Positions 1-6,913 of a stretch of 25,428 bases of DNA are shown piece after piece. The translations under genes were made by a program, and so were the position numbers. The notes under the pieces are model-generated. The model was not told the DNA's origin. It saw only the letters and a list, made by a program, of their open reading frames with translations, and did not search any database. This DNA is from Bacteroidales bacterium M2 (GTDB lineage: Bacteria > Bacteroidota > Bacteroidia > Bacteroidales > Muribaculaceae), in NCBI GenBank assembly GCA_001689415.1, contig LUJM01000025.1, positions 8,972 through 34,399 on the forward strand, written 5' to 3'. Each line of letters begins with the position of its first letter. Positions within the stretch are counted from its first letter, which is position 1.

Positions 1-30
1 AGCCAAGCTCCTATCGTTGCCGTCCTTTTG
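1..30 (-). repeat. Dispersed 30-bp repeat module, cut by the window edge
   Basis: This 30-bp stretch (minus-strand core GATAGGAGCTTGGCT) recurs at 9433-9462 and 21292-21321 with one mismatch each by eye, and its core recurs at 5555-5572. It is part of the composite palindromic repeats found in intergenic blocks of this window; the rest of this copy lies outside the window. Nothing else is visible before the rpoD terminator. Confidence 0.8.
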
Positions 31-78
31 CATTATAAACCATTAAGCAAACCGCATTGGCAGCGAGCCTATGGGATG

Positions 79-117
79 CAAAAAACGGAAAAGCACAATA
101 TGATTGCGCTTTTCCGT
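79..117 (-). terminator. Intrinsic terminator of rpoD
   Basis: Positions 85-94 (ACGGAAAAGC) pair perfectly with 108-117. One mismatch and CAAT/ATTG (96-99 with 103-106) extend the stem, leaving a 3-nt loop. On the minus strand the stem is followed by a run of six T (80-85). It lies just downstream of the rpoD stop codon, so it most likely ends the rpoD transcript. Confidence 0.85.
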
Positions 118-140
118 ATATAATATTGTCGTATTAAGCT

Positions 141-995
141 TTAGAGGTAGCTCTTGAGGAGTTTGCTCTTCTGGCCTTTGAGGCGGCGGATTGCCTTCTC
201 TTTGATCTGGCGTACGCGCTCGCGGGTGAGGTCGAACTTGGCGCCGATTTCTTCGAGGGTCATTTCCTGACAGCCGATGCCGAAGAACATCTTGAGAATT
301 TCGCGCTCGCGCTCGTTGAGCTGGCGGAGGGCACGCTCTACTTCGTTAGAGAGCGATTCCTGAGTGAGCGAAGCATCAGCCGAGGGGCTGTCGTCGTTGG
401 TAAGCACGTCGAGCAGACTGTTGTCCTCGCCTTCTACGAAGGGGGCATCAACCGAAATGTGTCGACCGCTCACTTTGAGGGTGTCGGCGATTTTCTCAAC
501 CGGCACATCAAGGCGTTCAGCGAGTTCTTCGGGCGAGGGACGACGTTCGTTTTCCTGCTCGAATTTAGAGAGTGCTTTGCCGATTTTGTTGAGCGAACCT
601 ACCTGGTTGAGAGGCAGTCGCACGATACGGCTCTGCTCGGCGAGGGCCTGAAGGATGCTCTGACGAATCCACCAAACAGCATATGAAATAAATTTGAAGC
701 CGCGAGTCTCATCGAATTTACGCGCAGCCTTGATCAGACCGAAATTACCCTCGTTGATAAGGTCGGGCAACGACAGGCCCTGATTTTGATATTGCTTAGC
801 CACCGACACAACGAAGCGCAGGTTGGCACGAGTTAGTTTTTCGAGTGCAACCTGGTCGCCTTGGCGTATGCGCTGAGCCAGCTCGACTTCTTCTTCGACA
901 GAAATAAGCTCTTCACGACCAATTTCCTGAAGATATTTATCAAGCGACGCGCTTTCGCGGTTGGTAATCGACTTGGTGATTTTTAGTTGTCTCAT
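141..995 (-). CDS. rpoD: Primary RNA polymerase sigma factor (sigma-70/RpoD, Bacteroidetes type)
   Basis: This 284-residue protein directs RNA polymerase to housekeeping promoters. Region 1.2 is near residues 18-50 (LDKYLQEIGREELIS). Region 2 carries LRFVVSVAKQY, the core-binding DLINEGNFGLIKAA, and the -10-reading segment GFKFISYAVWWIRQSILQAL. Region 3 follows, and region 4.2 ends the protein with an HTH (MTLEEIGAKFDLTRERVRQI). Region 1.1 is absent, as is usual for the short primary sigma factors of Bacteroidetes, which recognise TTTG/TAnnTTTG promoters. The start is the first Met after the upstream promoter, and MRQLKITKSITNRESASLDKY is the typical family beginning. The gene is monocistronic with its own promoter and terminator. 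Confidence 0.97.
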   Translation of the reverse strand: MRQLKITKSITNRESASLDKYLQEIGREELISVEEEVELAQRIRQGDQVALEKLTRANLRFVVSVAKQYQNQGLSLPDLINEGNFGLIKAARKFDETRGFKFISYAVWWIRQSILQALAEQSRIVRLPLNQVGSLNKIGKALSKFEQENERRPSPEELAERLDVPVEKIADTLKVSGRHISVDAPFVEGEDNSLLDVLTNDDSPSADASLTQESLSNEVERALRQLNEREREILKMFFGIGCQEMTLEEIGAKFDLTRERVRQIKEKAIRRLKGQKSKLLKSYL

Positions 996-1031
996 TCTCT
1001 ATAATGTACCTGTTGAGTTACAATTAGCGTG

Positions 1032-1063
1032 CAAAGTTACGAAATATATTTGATATACGGAAA
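1032..1063 (-). promoter_or_regulatory. rpoD promoter (Bacteroidetes -33/-7)
   Basis: On the minus strand, TAACTTTG (1032-1039) matches the -7 consensus TAnnTTTG exactly. TTTC (1060-1063) sits 20 nt upstream in place of the -33 TTTG. The spacing fits the known Bacteroides promoter, and the site lies 37 bp upstream of the rpoD start. Confidence 0.75.
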
Positions 1064-1163
1064 TGTTAATTTTTTACCGTATAAAAGTGGAGAGGAGAGA
1101 AAGAAGCTCTACACGCCCCGAGAGCACCTTTCACTGAGGGAATAACGTCGTCGATATATTTAT

Positions 1164-1215
1164 TGATACATCGGAGCTGTTAAATTTATACTTTTTTAAC
1201 AGCCCAAATGTATCA
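1164..1215 (-). terminator. Long hairpin after the ABC exporter operon
   Basis: TGATACAT (1164-1171) pairs with 1208-1215, and GCTGTTAAA (1176-1184) pairs with 1195-1203, giving a two-part 17-bp stem. It starts about 27 bp past the permease stop. The A/T-rich loop and flanks do not give a clean T-tract on the minus strand, so it may be a processing or 3'-stabilising structure as well as a terminator. The remaining sequence to the rpoD promoter (about 1080-1160) shows nothing I recognise. Confidence 0.6.
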
Positions 1216-1241
1216 AAATATGCATTCTCCGGCAAGTCGGC

Positions 1242-2507
1242 TTATTTATAGCGAGCCCAGCGAATAATCTCAATGAGAGTAGGCTTCTTGCCGTACATAA
1301 ATATGCCGACCCTGTAGATCTTGGCGCATACCCAAAGCAGGAGTATGAAGCTGATATACAGCACCACGAGCGATAGTACCGTCTCCCACACCGGCACACC
1401 GAAGGGCAGGCGGCTCATCATGGTCATCGGCGAGGTAAAGGGTATTATCGACAGCCAGAAGGCCATTGATGATGTGGGATTGTTGATAACTGCCATTGAA
1501 GCCACGATACCTATAATAACCGGCATGGTAGCTATCGATGTGAGCTGCGAGGCATCCTGGATATTGTCGACAGCCGATCCGATTGCGGCAAAGATAGCCG
1601 AGTAGAAGAGGTAACCGCCGATAAAGAACAGCAGCATATACACTACCAGCGACACCATAAAGCCTACATCGGTAAGCTGGGCAATGGCACCGGCAATCGC
1701 GGGTTCAGAGGCGGCCTCGGGCATGGCTGCGAACATCGGCATGGTGAATACCGAGCATATGCCTACGATACCGGCCCATATAAGTATCTGGGTAATAGCC
1801 ACAAGGCCTACGCCGGTAATCTTGCCGAGCATGAGCCACTGGGGCTTGACGGATGACACTACAAGTTCGAGCACGCGGTTGGTTTTTTCTTCGATAATCG
1901 AGGTCATAACCATTTGGCCGTAGATGAGGATAAACATATATAGCATCATATCCATCACCAAGGCAAGGATATACGACAGCACCGACGATGTGGCTGTATC
2001 TTCGGCCTTGTCGATGTCGATAACGGGCATCGACAGGTCTACCTCGACCTCGCGGAGAATCTTGTCGAGGTTTTCGATGTTGTATGCCTTTAGCCTTACA
2101 TCTTCGATAGCATCAGACACCTGCGAGCTGATGTACTGGTCTGTTACCATGGTCAACGAGCCATGTGAATAGAGCGTTACCGACTCCTGCGGCTTCTCTA
2201 CGGCGGCACTTTCGACCACAAGAATAGCGTCGTAGCCGTCGTTGGCCCTCGCCTGGTCGATATTCTCGTCGCCAACGACCACGAAGCGTATTTCATCGTT
2301 GCTGTGCAGTCGCGGTGCAACAACGCCGCTGTCGTCGAGCACGGCCACAACCTTGCTCTCGCTCTCGCTGAAAAGCATTATCAAGGCAGGGGCGAACATG
2401 AGCGCAATCATCAGCAGCGGCACAAGGAGTGTACTGATGATAAAGCTTTTACGTTTTACGCGTTCGAGATATTCTCGCGCGATAATTATGCTGAGTCCTG
2501 ATTTCAT
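1242..2507 (-). CDS. ABC transporter permease, NatB/ABC2-type
   Basis: This 421-residue membrane protein is the permease half of an ABC exporter. Residues about 21-46 form the first membrane helix (ISTLLVPLLMIALMFAPALI). A large extracytoplasmic domain of about 125 residues follows, then about five more hydrophobic helices from residue 180 (SYILALVMDMMLYMFILIYG) to near the C terminus. The sequence EEKTNRVLELVVSSVKP before the second helix block is characteristic of the NatB/YhaP-like ABC-2 family. The ATPase gene is directly upstream with a 5-bp gap, so the two are cotranscribed. The family is often tied to sodium or drug efflux, but nothing here fixes the substrate. The start is the first Met after the ATPase stop. 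Confidence 0.9.
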   Translation of the reverse strand: MKSGLSIIIAREYLERVKRKSFIISTLLVPLLMIALMFAPALIMLFSESESKVVAVLDDSGVVAPRLHSNDEIRFVVVGDENIDQARANDGYDAILVVESAAVEKPQESVTLYSHGSLTMVTDQYISSQVSDAIEDVRLKAYNIENLDKILREVEVDLSMPVIDIDKAEDTATSSVLSYILALVMDMMLYMFILIYGQMVMTSIIEEKTNRVLELVVSSVKPQWLMLGKITGVGLVAITQILIWAGIVGICSVFTMPMFAAMPEAASEPAIAGAIAQLTDVGFMVSLVVYMLLFFIGGYLFYSAIFAAIGSAVDNIQDASQLTSIATMPVIIGIVASMAVINNPTSSMAFWLSIIPFTSPMTMMSRLPFGVPVWETVLSLVVLYISFILLLWVCAKIYRVGIFMYGKKPTLIEIIRWARYK

Positions 2508-2512
2508 TGCAA

Positions 2513-3448
2513 TTACGATTCAAGTTGTGACGATTGGTTCGAAGCCTGCACTGCAGATATAAAGATATCGTCCATCGATGGCAGGATACGGCGGAACGAG
2601 TTGATATCTACCGCCTGGTTAGCCGCAGCAAGGAATGGACGCACAGCATCGGCCGAAGGCAGGGTGACTGTAGCGGTGGCGAAACCGTCGTTGTTGATAC
2701 TGCCGAGCTCGACGTCGAAACCTGTAGTTGCGAGGGCGTCGGGAGCGCCGACAAAACCTATCTCATAGCGGTTGCTGCTGAAGCGCTCGCGAATCTCGCG
2801 CACAGAACCGCTGAGGATATTGTGGCTGCGGTTGATGAGCGATATTTCATCGCACAGTTCTTCGACCGAAGCCATATTATGAGTCGAGAAAATGACGGTT
2901 GCACCTTCGTCGCGGAGTTTTAGAATCTCGCGCTTGAGGATTCCGGCGTTGATAGGGTCGAAGCCCGAGAAAGGCTCGTCAAAGATAAGGAGTTTGGGCT
3001 TGTGGAGCACAGTAACGATAAACTGCACCTTCTGAGCCATACCCTTCGAGAGCTCCTCGACCTTCTTATTCCACCATTCGGAAATCTCGAGGCGTTCGAA
3101 CCACTGCTTGAGCGCTGCTTCGGCCTGCTTGCGGTCGAGACCCTTGAGGCGGGCAAAGAAAAGCGCCTGTTCGCCGACTTTCATCTTCTTGTACAGGCCT
3201 CGCTCCTCGGGCAGGTAGCCGATATTCATCACATCGTCGGCGCAGAGTTGGTGGCCGTCGAATGTAACGATGCCGCTGTCGGGCGCCGTGATATGGTTGA
3301 TAATTCGTATAAGAGTGGTCTTGCCCGCACCGTTGGGGCCAAGCAGACCGTAGACCTTGCCACGAGGCACTGCTATCGACACATCGTCGAGGGCGCGGTG
3401 GTTAGTAAAGTCTTTGGTGATATTTTCTGCTGTCAATATATATTCCAT
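2513..3448 (-). CDS. ABC transporter ATP-binding protein, NatA-like
   Basis: This 311-residue ATPase powers the adjacent permease. Walker A is GPNGAGKTT (residues 37-45), the signature is LSKGMAQKVQ, Walker B is LLIFDEPFSG, and the H-loop is FSTHNM. The nucleotide-binding domain takes up about the first 215 residues. The remaining about 95 residues form a C-terminal accessory domain common in NatA-type ATPases. It starts 39 bp after the LpxH-like gene and ends 5 bp before the permease, in one minus-strand operon. The substrate is not deducible from sequence. Confidence 0.93.
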   Translation of the reverse strand: MEYILTAENITKDFTNHRALDDVSIAVPRGKVYGLLGPNGAGKTTLIRIINHITAPDSGIVTFDGHQLCADDVMNIGYLPEERGLYKKMKVGEQALFFARLKGLDRKQAEAALKQWFERLEISEWWNKKVEELSKGMAQKVQFIVTVLHKPKLLIFDEPFSGFDPINAGILKREILKLRDEGATVIFSTHNMASVEELCDEISLINRSHNILSGSVREIRERFSSNRYEIGFVGAPDALATTGFDVELGSINNDGFATATVTLPSADAVRPFLAAANQAVDINSFRRILPSMDDIFISAVQASNQSSQLES

Positions 3449-3487
3449 ACTTGTTAGACGCAGCTTAGTATTGATTTATTACACCTA

Positions 3488-4243
3488 TTAGGAAAATTCT
3501 TTGAGTATCAATCGCTCGCCGTCGAATACGGCATATGTAGACCTGTCGATCCAGTTTCCAAGAACCACGAGCCTGCAGTCATCGCCAACAGCCTCGTCAA
3601 GAGCCACATGCAGGTGGCCAAGCACTATGTATCTCAATGTACTGTCGGCGCGACTCATACGCCGTGCCTCGGTCTCGACTGACTCAATAGCATTGTTCAG
3701 CTCCGTGTCGCAGCCTTCCGAACCTTTGCGGCTATGACTGCTCCATGCGTGTGCAAATGGAATGGTCCAACGCGGATGAATCGACGAAAACGCCTTTTGC
3801 AACAGGCGATTGTGAAATATAGCCCTGAGACATCGGTAGCCAAATGGCTGAGGCCCGAAAGTGTCGCCATGGCCGAGAAAGAAACGCACGCCGTCGATTT
3901 CCCTCACAATACCGCCCGAGGGTACATCTACAAGTTCGAGGCCGATTTCGTCGCGCAGATAATCAAAAATCCAGATATCGTGGTTTCCGGTAAACCATAC
4001 AATCTCAATGCCCATATCAGCCATACGCGCAAGCTGGCCAAGGAAACGCACATACCCCCTCGGCACGACAGTGCGGTACTCGAACCAATAATCGAGCACA
4101 TCGCCGAGCAGGTATACGGCTTTGGCATCGTCCTCGATCGAGCGCAGGAACTCGACCACACGGCGCTGATGCTCGTGACCGTCGGCAATATACGACGCAC
4201 CGAGGTGCAGGTCGCTCAAAAAATATGTGCGGCTACGGCTCAT
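3488..4243 (-). CDS. lpxH: UDP-2,3-diacylglucosamine pyrophosphatase family (LpxH-like metallophosphoesterase)
   Basis: This 251-residue calcineurin-type phosphoesterase has all the metal-binding motifs in order: SDLHLG near residue 9, GDVLDYWFEY near 46, GNHDIW near 86, GHGD near 122 and GHLH near the C terminus. In lipid A synthesis LpxH splits UDP-2,3-diacylglucosamine to lipid X and UMP at the inner membrane. Bacteroidales carry this type as their usual pyrophosphatase, but activity on another phosphoester cannot be excluded. The start MSRSRTYFLSDLHLG is chosen because its ATG overlaps the stop of the SufT-like gene as ATGA (4240-4243), which suggests translational coupling. An upstream in-frame start would run far into sufT and lacks homology-like sequence. 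Confidence 0.85.
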   Translation of the reverse strand: MSRSRTYFLSDLHLGASYIADGHEHQRRVVEFLRSIEDDAKAVYLLGDVLDYWFEYRTVVPRGYVRFLGQLARMADMGIEIVWFTGNHDIWIFDYLRDEIGLELVDVPSGGIVREIDGVRFFLGHGDTFGPQPFGYRCLRAIFHNRLLQKAFSSIHPRWTIPFAHAWSSHSRKGSEGCDTELNNAIESVETEARRMSRADSTLRYIVLGHLHVALDEAVGDDCRLVVLGNWIDRSTYAVFDGERLILKEFS

Positions 4244-4560
4244 AGGAAGCCCAGTTCGAGCTTGGCCTCCTCGCTCATCATGTCCTGGGTCCACTCGGGC
4301 TCGAACACAATATTGACATTTACCGATGTCACGCCTTCCACAGCCTCGAGCTTCATGCGCACGTCTTCGAGAATAAAGTCGGCCATGGGGCAGTTGGGGG
4401 CTGTAAGGGTCATATCAACATTGAGAGCGCCGTCATCGGCCAAATCAATTTTATACACCAGTCCGAGTGAGTAGATATCGACCGGTATTTCGGGGTCGTA
4501 GACTGTGCGGAGTACTTCTACAATCTTCTCCTCTATCTTAAGTTTTTCTTCAGCTGTCAT
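4240..4560 (-). CDS. SufT/MIP18-like DUF59 iron-sulfur assembly protein
   Basis: This 106-residue protein has the compact DUF59 fold signatures: VYDPEIPVDIYSLGLVYKID, then MTLTAPNCPMADFI with the conserved cysteine, and VNIVFEPEW near the end. The family (SufT, MIP18, PaaD-like) helps mature Fe-S proteins in the cytoplasm. The start MTAEEKLKIEEKI is preferred over a Met 14 codons upstream, because the upstream residues look unrelated and the promoter -7 box lies at 4625-4632. It is the first gene of an operon with lpxH and the ABC exporter. The 4-bp overlap with lpxH is the tightest junction; the functional link between them is unclear. Confidence 0.88.
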   Translation of the reverse strand: MTAEEKLKIEEKIVEVLRTVYDPEIPVDIYSLGLVYKIDLADDGALNVDMTLTAPNCPMADFILEDVRMKLEAVEGVTSVNVNIVFEPEWTQDMMSEEAKLELGFL

Positions 4561-4624
4561 ATTATTTTGAAAAGATATGTTCGAGCAAGTCGACCTTGCC
4601 AAACCTTTGCTATGTATTTCAGTA

Positions 4625-4632
4625 CAAAATTA
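4625..4632 (-). promoter_or_regulatory. -7 box for the sufT-lpxH-ABC operon
   Basis: TAATTTTG on the minus strand matches TAnnTTTG exactly, about 65 bp upstream of the SufT start. I see no good TTTG at the expected -33 distance, so this is a half-supported promoter. Confidence 0.5.
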
Positions 4633-4694
4633 CTAAAAATCCGCCGAATTAGCACTATCCCAAGCCATAAGTAAGTAAAAACGCCTGTCAAACT

Positions 4695-4726
4695 GTTGCT
4701 CGATAAAGAATTAATGGATACCTTTG
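4695..4726 (+). promoter_or_regulatory. Promoter of the hypothetical gene at 4772
   Basis: GTTG (4695-4698), a 20-nt spacer and TACCTTTG (4719-4726) match the Bacteroidetes promoter with one mismatch at -33. The -7 box covers the TTG at 4724 that could otherwise be read as a start codon, which argues for starting translation at ATG 4772. It also overlaps a 10-codon ORF (4714-4746) that therefore is probably not translated. Confidence 0.65.
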
Positions 4727-4771
4727 CAATACAAGCAACAGAATAACCCCGCAATTGAAAAAGCACACAAA

Positions 4772-5431
4772 ATGTACGCAAGAGATTTATTCAACCGAAT
4801 CGTATCCGACATAGAGGCGGCCAACATTCTGCCCGGATACAAATTTCGCAAACGAGACTCAAGGTTTATTCTAAAAACCGAATGGGGACAGATCTTTGTA
4901 GAATTAGACCATTATAGTTTCTATGGGGAAGCAATTTATATCACTCCGGTATATGAAGTGCGCTATGACATTCTCCACAAATGGACAGAGAAATTCAGCA
5001 AATTGTCTAAGATTGACCAGCGAGACAGAAGTACGTTCTTTTCTGAGACAAATTTCGCCTATAAAGAAACGTTTGTCTTCATTCAGGACTGTAATAATTA
5101 TCAGGAAGAGTGCGCGAGCCTTATAAGCACGCTGAAAACCGTTATGGAGTATACACAACAGGCCTATGCCACTATGGAAAAAGCCTTTGAGAAGGAAATA
5201 CTCCCCATCCTCCAAGGTAAAGCAGAACTGCCTGACGGTACCGCGGAATGGGCATTCCATTATCTGGCAATGTGCCTTCTCTGCGCCCCTGAGAGATATG
5301 AAGAATTCAAGGCAATGGTTCTAAAGCGTCTGGAATGGCTCAATAACCGCAACGAGCCCAATGTGATAAAATACTACGCAGACTTAGACAAGATACTGGC
5401 ATATCTCGAGACCCCGGGAACTCTCAAATAA
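4772..5431 (+). CDS. Hypothetical protein, no recognised family
   Basis: This 219-residue soluble protein has no signal peptide or membrane helix. The N-terminal half is beta-like, with repeated aromatic/charged stretches (ILKTEWGQIFVELDHYSFYG, EAIYITPVYEVRYDIL). The C-terminal half looks helical and is rich in Glu and Lys (TMEKAFEKEILPILQG, YEEFKAMVLKRLEWLNN). The layout faintly recalls DUF4304-type proteins, but I would not assign it. The start is ATG 4772, because an upstream in-frame TTG lies inside the promoter -7 box. The gene is monocistronic, looks AT-richer than its neighbours by eye, and is followed at once by the repeat block. This is consistent with an accessory gene. Confidence 0.75.
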   Translation: MYARDLFNRIVSDIEAANILPGYKFRKRDSRFILKTEWGQIFVELDHYSFYGEAIYITPVYEVRYDILHKWTEKFSKLSKIDQRDRSTFFSETNFAYKETFVFIQDCNNYQEECASLISTLKTVMEYTQQAYATMEKAFEKEILPILQGKAELPDGTAEWAFHYLAMCLLCAPERYEEFKAMVLKRLEWLNNRNEPNVIKYYADLDKILAYLETPGTLK

Positions 5432-5441
5432 CGCGGCTACT

Positions 5442-5540
5442 TGCTCGAAGAGCATTACTTTTTCAGAACCCCAGCATTACGAAGTTTGCTGGGGACGACA
5501 TCTCTCCTCTGCTGATTAGTGTCGAAGACACTGCCCATTA
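5442..5540. repeat. Three-hairpin repeat module, copy 1
   Basis: Three perfect hairpins lie in order: TGCTC-GAA-GAGCA (5442-5454), CCCCAGC with GCTGGGG (5469-5475 with 5488-5494) and AGTGTC-GAA-GACACT (5518-5532). A second copy with the same order and spacing lies at 24815-24912, roughly 80% identical by eye. No ORF runs through it. Two of the hairpins share a GAA loop. Confidence 0.8.
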
Positions 5541-5554
5541 GAGCGAGAGGCTAT

Positions 5555-5610
5555 GATAGGAGCTTGGCTCTCAAGACAAGCCACGGTCAGGCGATGTGAA
5601 TTCGATGATT
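5555..5610 (+). repeat. GATAGGAGCTTGGCTCTC repeat module
   Basis: 5555-5572 repeats the core found at 9347-9364 and 21307-21324, and inverted at 1-30 and 9418-9448. The AGACAAGCC that follows is also shared, but the copy is degenerate after that. Confidence 0.7.
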
Positions 5611-5636
5611 ATAAACATCCTACCCAGTCTTCCTAT

Positions 5637-5828
5637 CGTAGGGTCGCGGCGCAATTCTGTTTACTTAAGGGTAAGATGCACGATGCAGACCGACTAATTG
5701 TGTCCAACTAACACGCTCTCTCGTAGGGTCGCGGCATGCCGCGACCCTACGAGAGGGTGGGCTTAGAAATTAATCAAGAAGACAAATCTTACCCTTAAGT
5801 AAACAGCATTGTGCCGACTACCCCTACG
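5637..5828. repeat. Nested inverted repeat with a 38-bp perfect palindrome at its centre
   Basis: The outer arms 5637-5676 and 5787-5828 are inverted copies of one module (CGTAGGG, then CAAT, then GTTTACTTAAGG at 5659-5670, inverted at 5793-5804). Their midpoint is near 5733. A perfect 38-bp palindrome (5718-5755, core GGTCGCGGCATGCCGCGACC) is centred at 5736.5, so the palindromes are nested. Between arm and palindrome, 5675-5716 is a 42-bp unit repeated inverted at 21239-21280 with one difference. No gene is present from 5432 to 5979. Confidence 0.85.
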
Positions 5829-5925
5829 AACTTTTGTTTTTATGTCTTCTATATCCAAACCGCCCCCACAAAAGAAGCCCCAAAACACTACTAAACAAAA
5901 AATATTGAAAAAAGTTTGCAGAAAA

Positions 5926-5957
5926 TTTGGCAGAATCACAAAAAAGCTGTAACTTTG
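5926..5957 (+). promoter_or_regulatory. Promoter of the tRNA-Arg pair and possibly DUF4294-xerD
   Basis: TTTG (5926-5929), a 20-nt spacer and TAACTTTG (5950-5957) are a full match to the Bacteroidetes consensus. The tRNA 5' end is at 5980, so the transcript would have a short leader of about 15 nt. Confidence 0.85.
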
Positions 5958-5979
5958 CACTCGCAAACAACAAAGGATT

Positions 5980-6053
5980 GGCTCCTTAGCTCAACTGAAT
6001 AGAGCATCTGACTACGGATCAGAAGGTTACAGGTTTGAATCCTGTAGGAGTCA
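5980..6053 (+). tRNA. tRNA-Arg(ACG), copy 1
   Basis: The cloverleaf is complete: acceptor GGCTCCT/AGGAGTC, D-stem GCTC/GAGC, anticodon stem TCTGA/TCAGA with loop CTACGGA (anticodon ACG), and T-stem ACAGG/CCTGT. CCA is not encoded. The A34 is expected to be deaminated to inosine by TadA, allowing CGU, CGC and CGA reading. The elbow is unusual: the D-loop has G18-A19 and the T-loop has U at 56, so the normal G19-C56 pair becomes A19-U56. A15-U48 also replaces the G15-C48 seen in the TCT tRNA of this window. Confidence 0.96.
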
Positions 6054-6097
6054 CGAAATTTTTGGTTTCATTTCATAATTAGTAGTAGTTTATTGAA

Positions 6098-6171
6098 GGC
6101 GCATTAGCTCAACTGAATAGAGCATCTGACTACGGATCAGAAGGTTACAGGTTTGAATCCTGTATGCGTCA
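6098..6171 (+). tRNA. tRNA-Arg(ACG), copy 2
   Basis: The body from position 7 to the T-stem is identical to the first copy, including anticodon ACG, A19 and U56. The acceptor stem differs at two pairs with full compensation: pair 4-69 changes U-A to G-C and pair 6-67 changes C-G to A-U. The two genes are 44 bp apart and share one promoter and a downstream terminator, so they form one unit. Two retained compensations suggest both copies are functional. Confidence 0.96.
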
Positions 6172-6176
6172 CAAAG

Positions 6177-6214
6177 AGAGCATCTCGGTCGTCACTGTCC
6201 CCGATGCTCTTTTT
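6177..6214 (+). terminator. Intrinsic terminator after the tRNA-Arg pair
   Basis: AGAGCATC (6177-6184) pairs with GATGCTCT (6203-6210), followed by a short T run. It starts 5 nt after the second tRNA. Confidence 0.8.
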
Positions 6215-6244
6215 GTTGCAATATTATTCCGCAAACTACGTTTA
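6212..6244 (+). promoter_or_regulatory. Possible DUF4294-xerD promoter
   Basis: TTTG (6212-6215), a 21-nt spacer and TACGTTTA (6237-6244) match the consensus at 7 of the 8 -7 positions as written. It lies directly before the start at 6251, so the transcript would be leaderless or nearly so. Read-through from the tRNA promoter is the alternative. Confidence 0.4.
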
Positions 6245-6250
6245 TTTTAT

Positions 6251-6889
6251 ATGCGTATACTAATCTCCCTCATATTATTGATTTCAGCATCGGCGATAGC
6301 GCATGCCGCCGACCCGGCCGACATACGCGCCCTGGCAGAGTCTACACCGTCGGTGCAACGAAACCCCTACAGAGGCTTCTCGTGGAAAATCGACGATAAT
6401 GGCGACAGTATGCTCGTGGTACACCTGCGCGAACTGACAGTATACCCGCCGATGAAGTTCAAGAATAAGAAGCAGGAAGAATTTTTCTGGCGCACCGTAC
6501 GCGATGTAAAGCTTACCCTGCCCTACGCCAAGCTCATAGCCGAAACATTGGTCGAGACATACGAATACCTCGAAACCTTCGAAACCCAAAAGGAGCGCGA
6601 GGATTACCTCAAACAAATGGAAAGCGCACTTTTCGAACAATACAAGCCGGTATTGAAACGCTTTTCAAAACGTCAGGCGAAAATACTGATTAAACTGATA
6701 CAGCGCGAGACACACCAGTCGAGCTACGACATCGTCAAGGCCTTCCTCGGCTCATTCAGAGCATCGTTCTGGCAGGGATTCGGCAAGTTATTTGGCGTGA
6801 GCCTCAAGAGCAGCTACAGCCCCAAGAAGAACAAGGACGACGCAACGCTCGACCGCATAGCACGTTGCGTAGAACAAGGCACACTATAG
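6251..6889 (+). CDS. DUF4294 family protein, secreted or periplasmic
   Basis: This 212-residue protein starts with a signal peptide (MRILISLILLISASAIAHAA, cleavage near residue 17). The body matches the Bacteroidales DUF4294 family: LRELTVYPPMKFKNKKQEEF, then WRTVRDVKLTLPYAKLIAET, then a long helical, charged C-terminal half. The function is unknown. The start is ATG 6251, because the longer frame would begin inside the tRNA and its terminator. xerD follows after 24 bp, an arrangement I recall as common in Bacteroidales, though no functional link is known to me. Confidence 0.88.
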   Translation: MRILISLILLISASAIAHAADPADIRALAESTPSVQRNPYRGFSWKIDDNGDSMLVVHLRELTVYPPMKFKNKKQEEFFWRTVRDVKLTLPYAKLIAETLVETYEYLETFETQKEREDYLKQMESALFEQYKPVLKRFSKRQAKILIKLIQRETHQSSYDIVKAFLGSFRASFWQGFGKLFGVSLKSSYSPKKNKDDATLDRIARCVEQGTL

Positions 6890-6913
6890 TATAACCGGGC
6901 AGCAGAATATACT

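Noticed and set aside
4714..4746. A 10-codon ORF (MDTFAIQATE) before the hypothetical gene
   Set aside because: It overlaps the promoter -7 box at 4719-4726, so it is probably not transcribed as a leader peptide.
5763..5966. A 67-codon minus-strand ORF
   Set aside because: It runs through repeat arms and the tRNA promoter and encodes a low-quality, unrecognised sequence.
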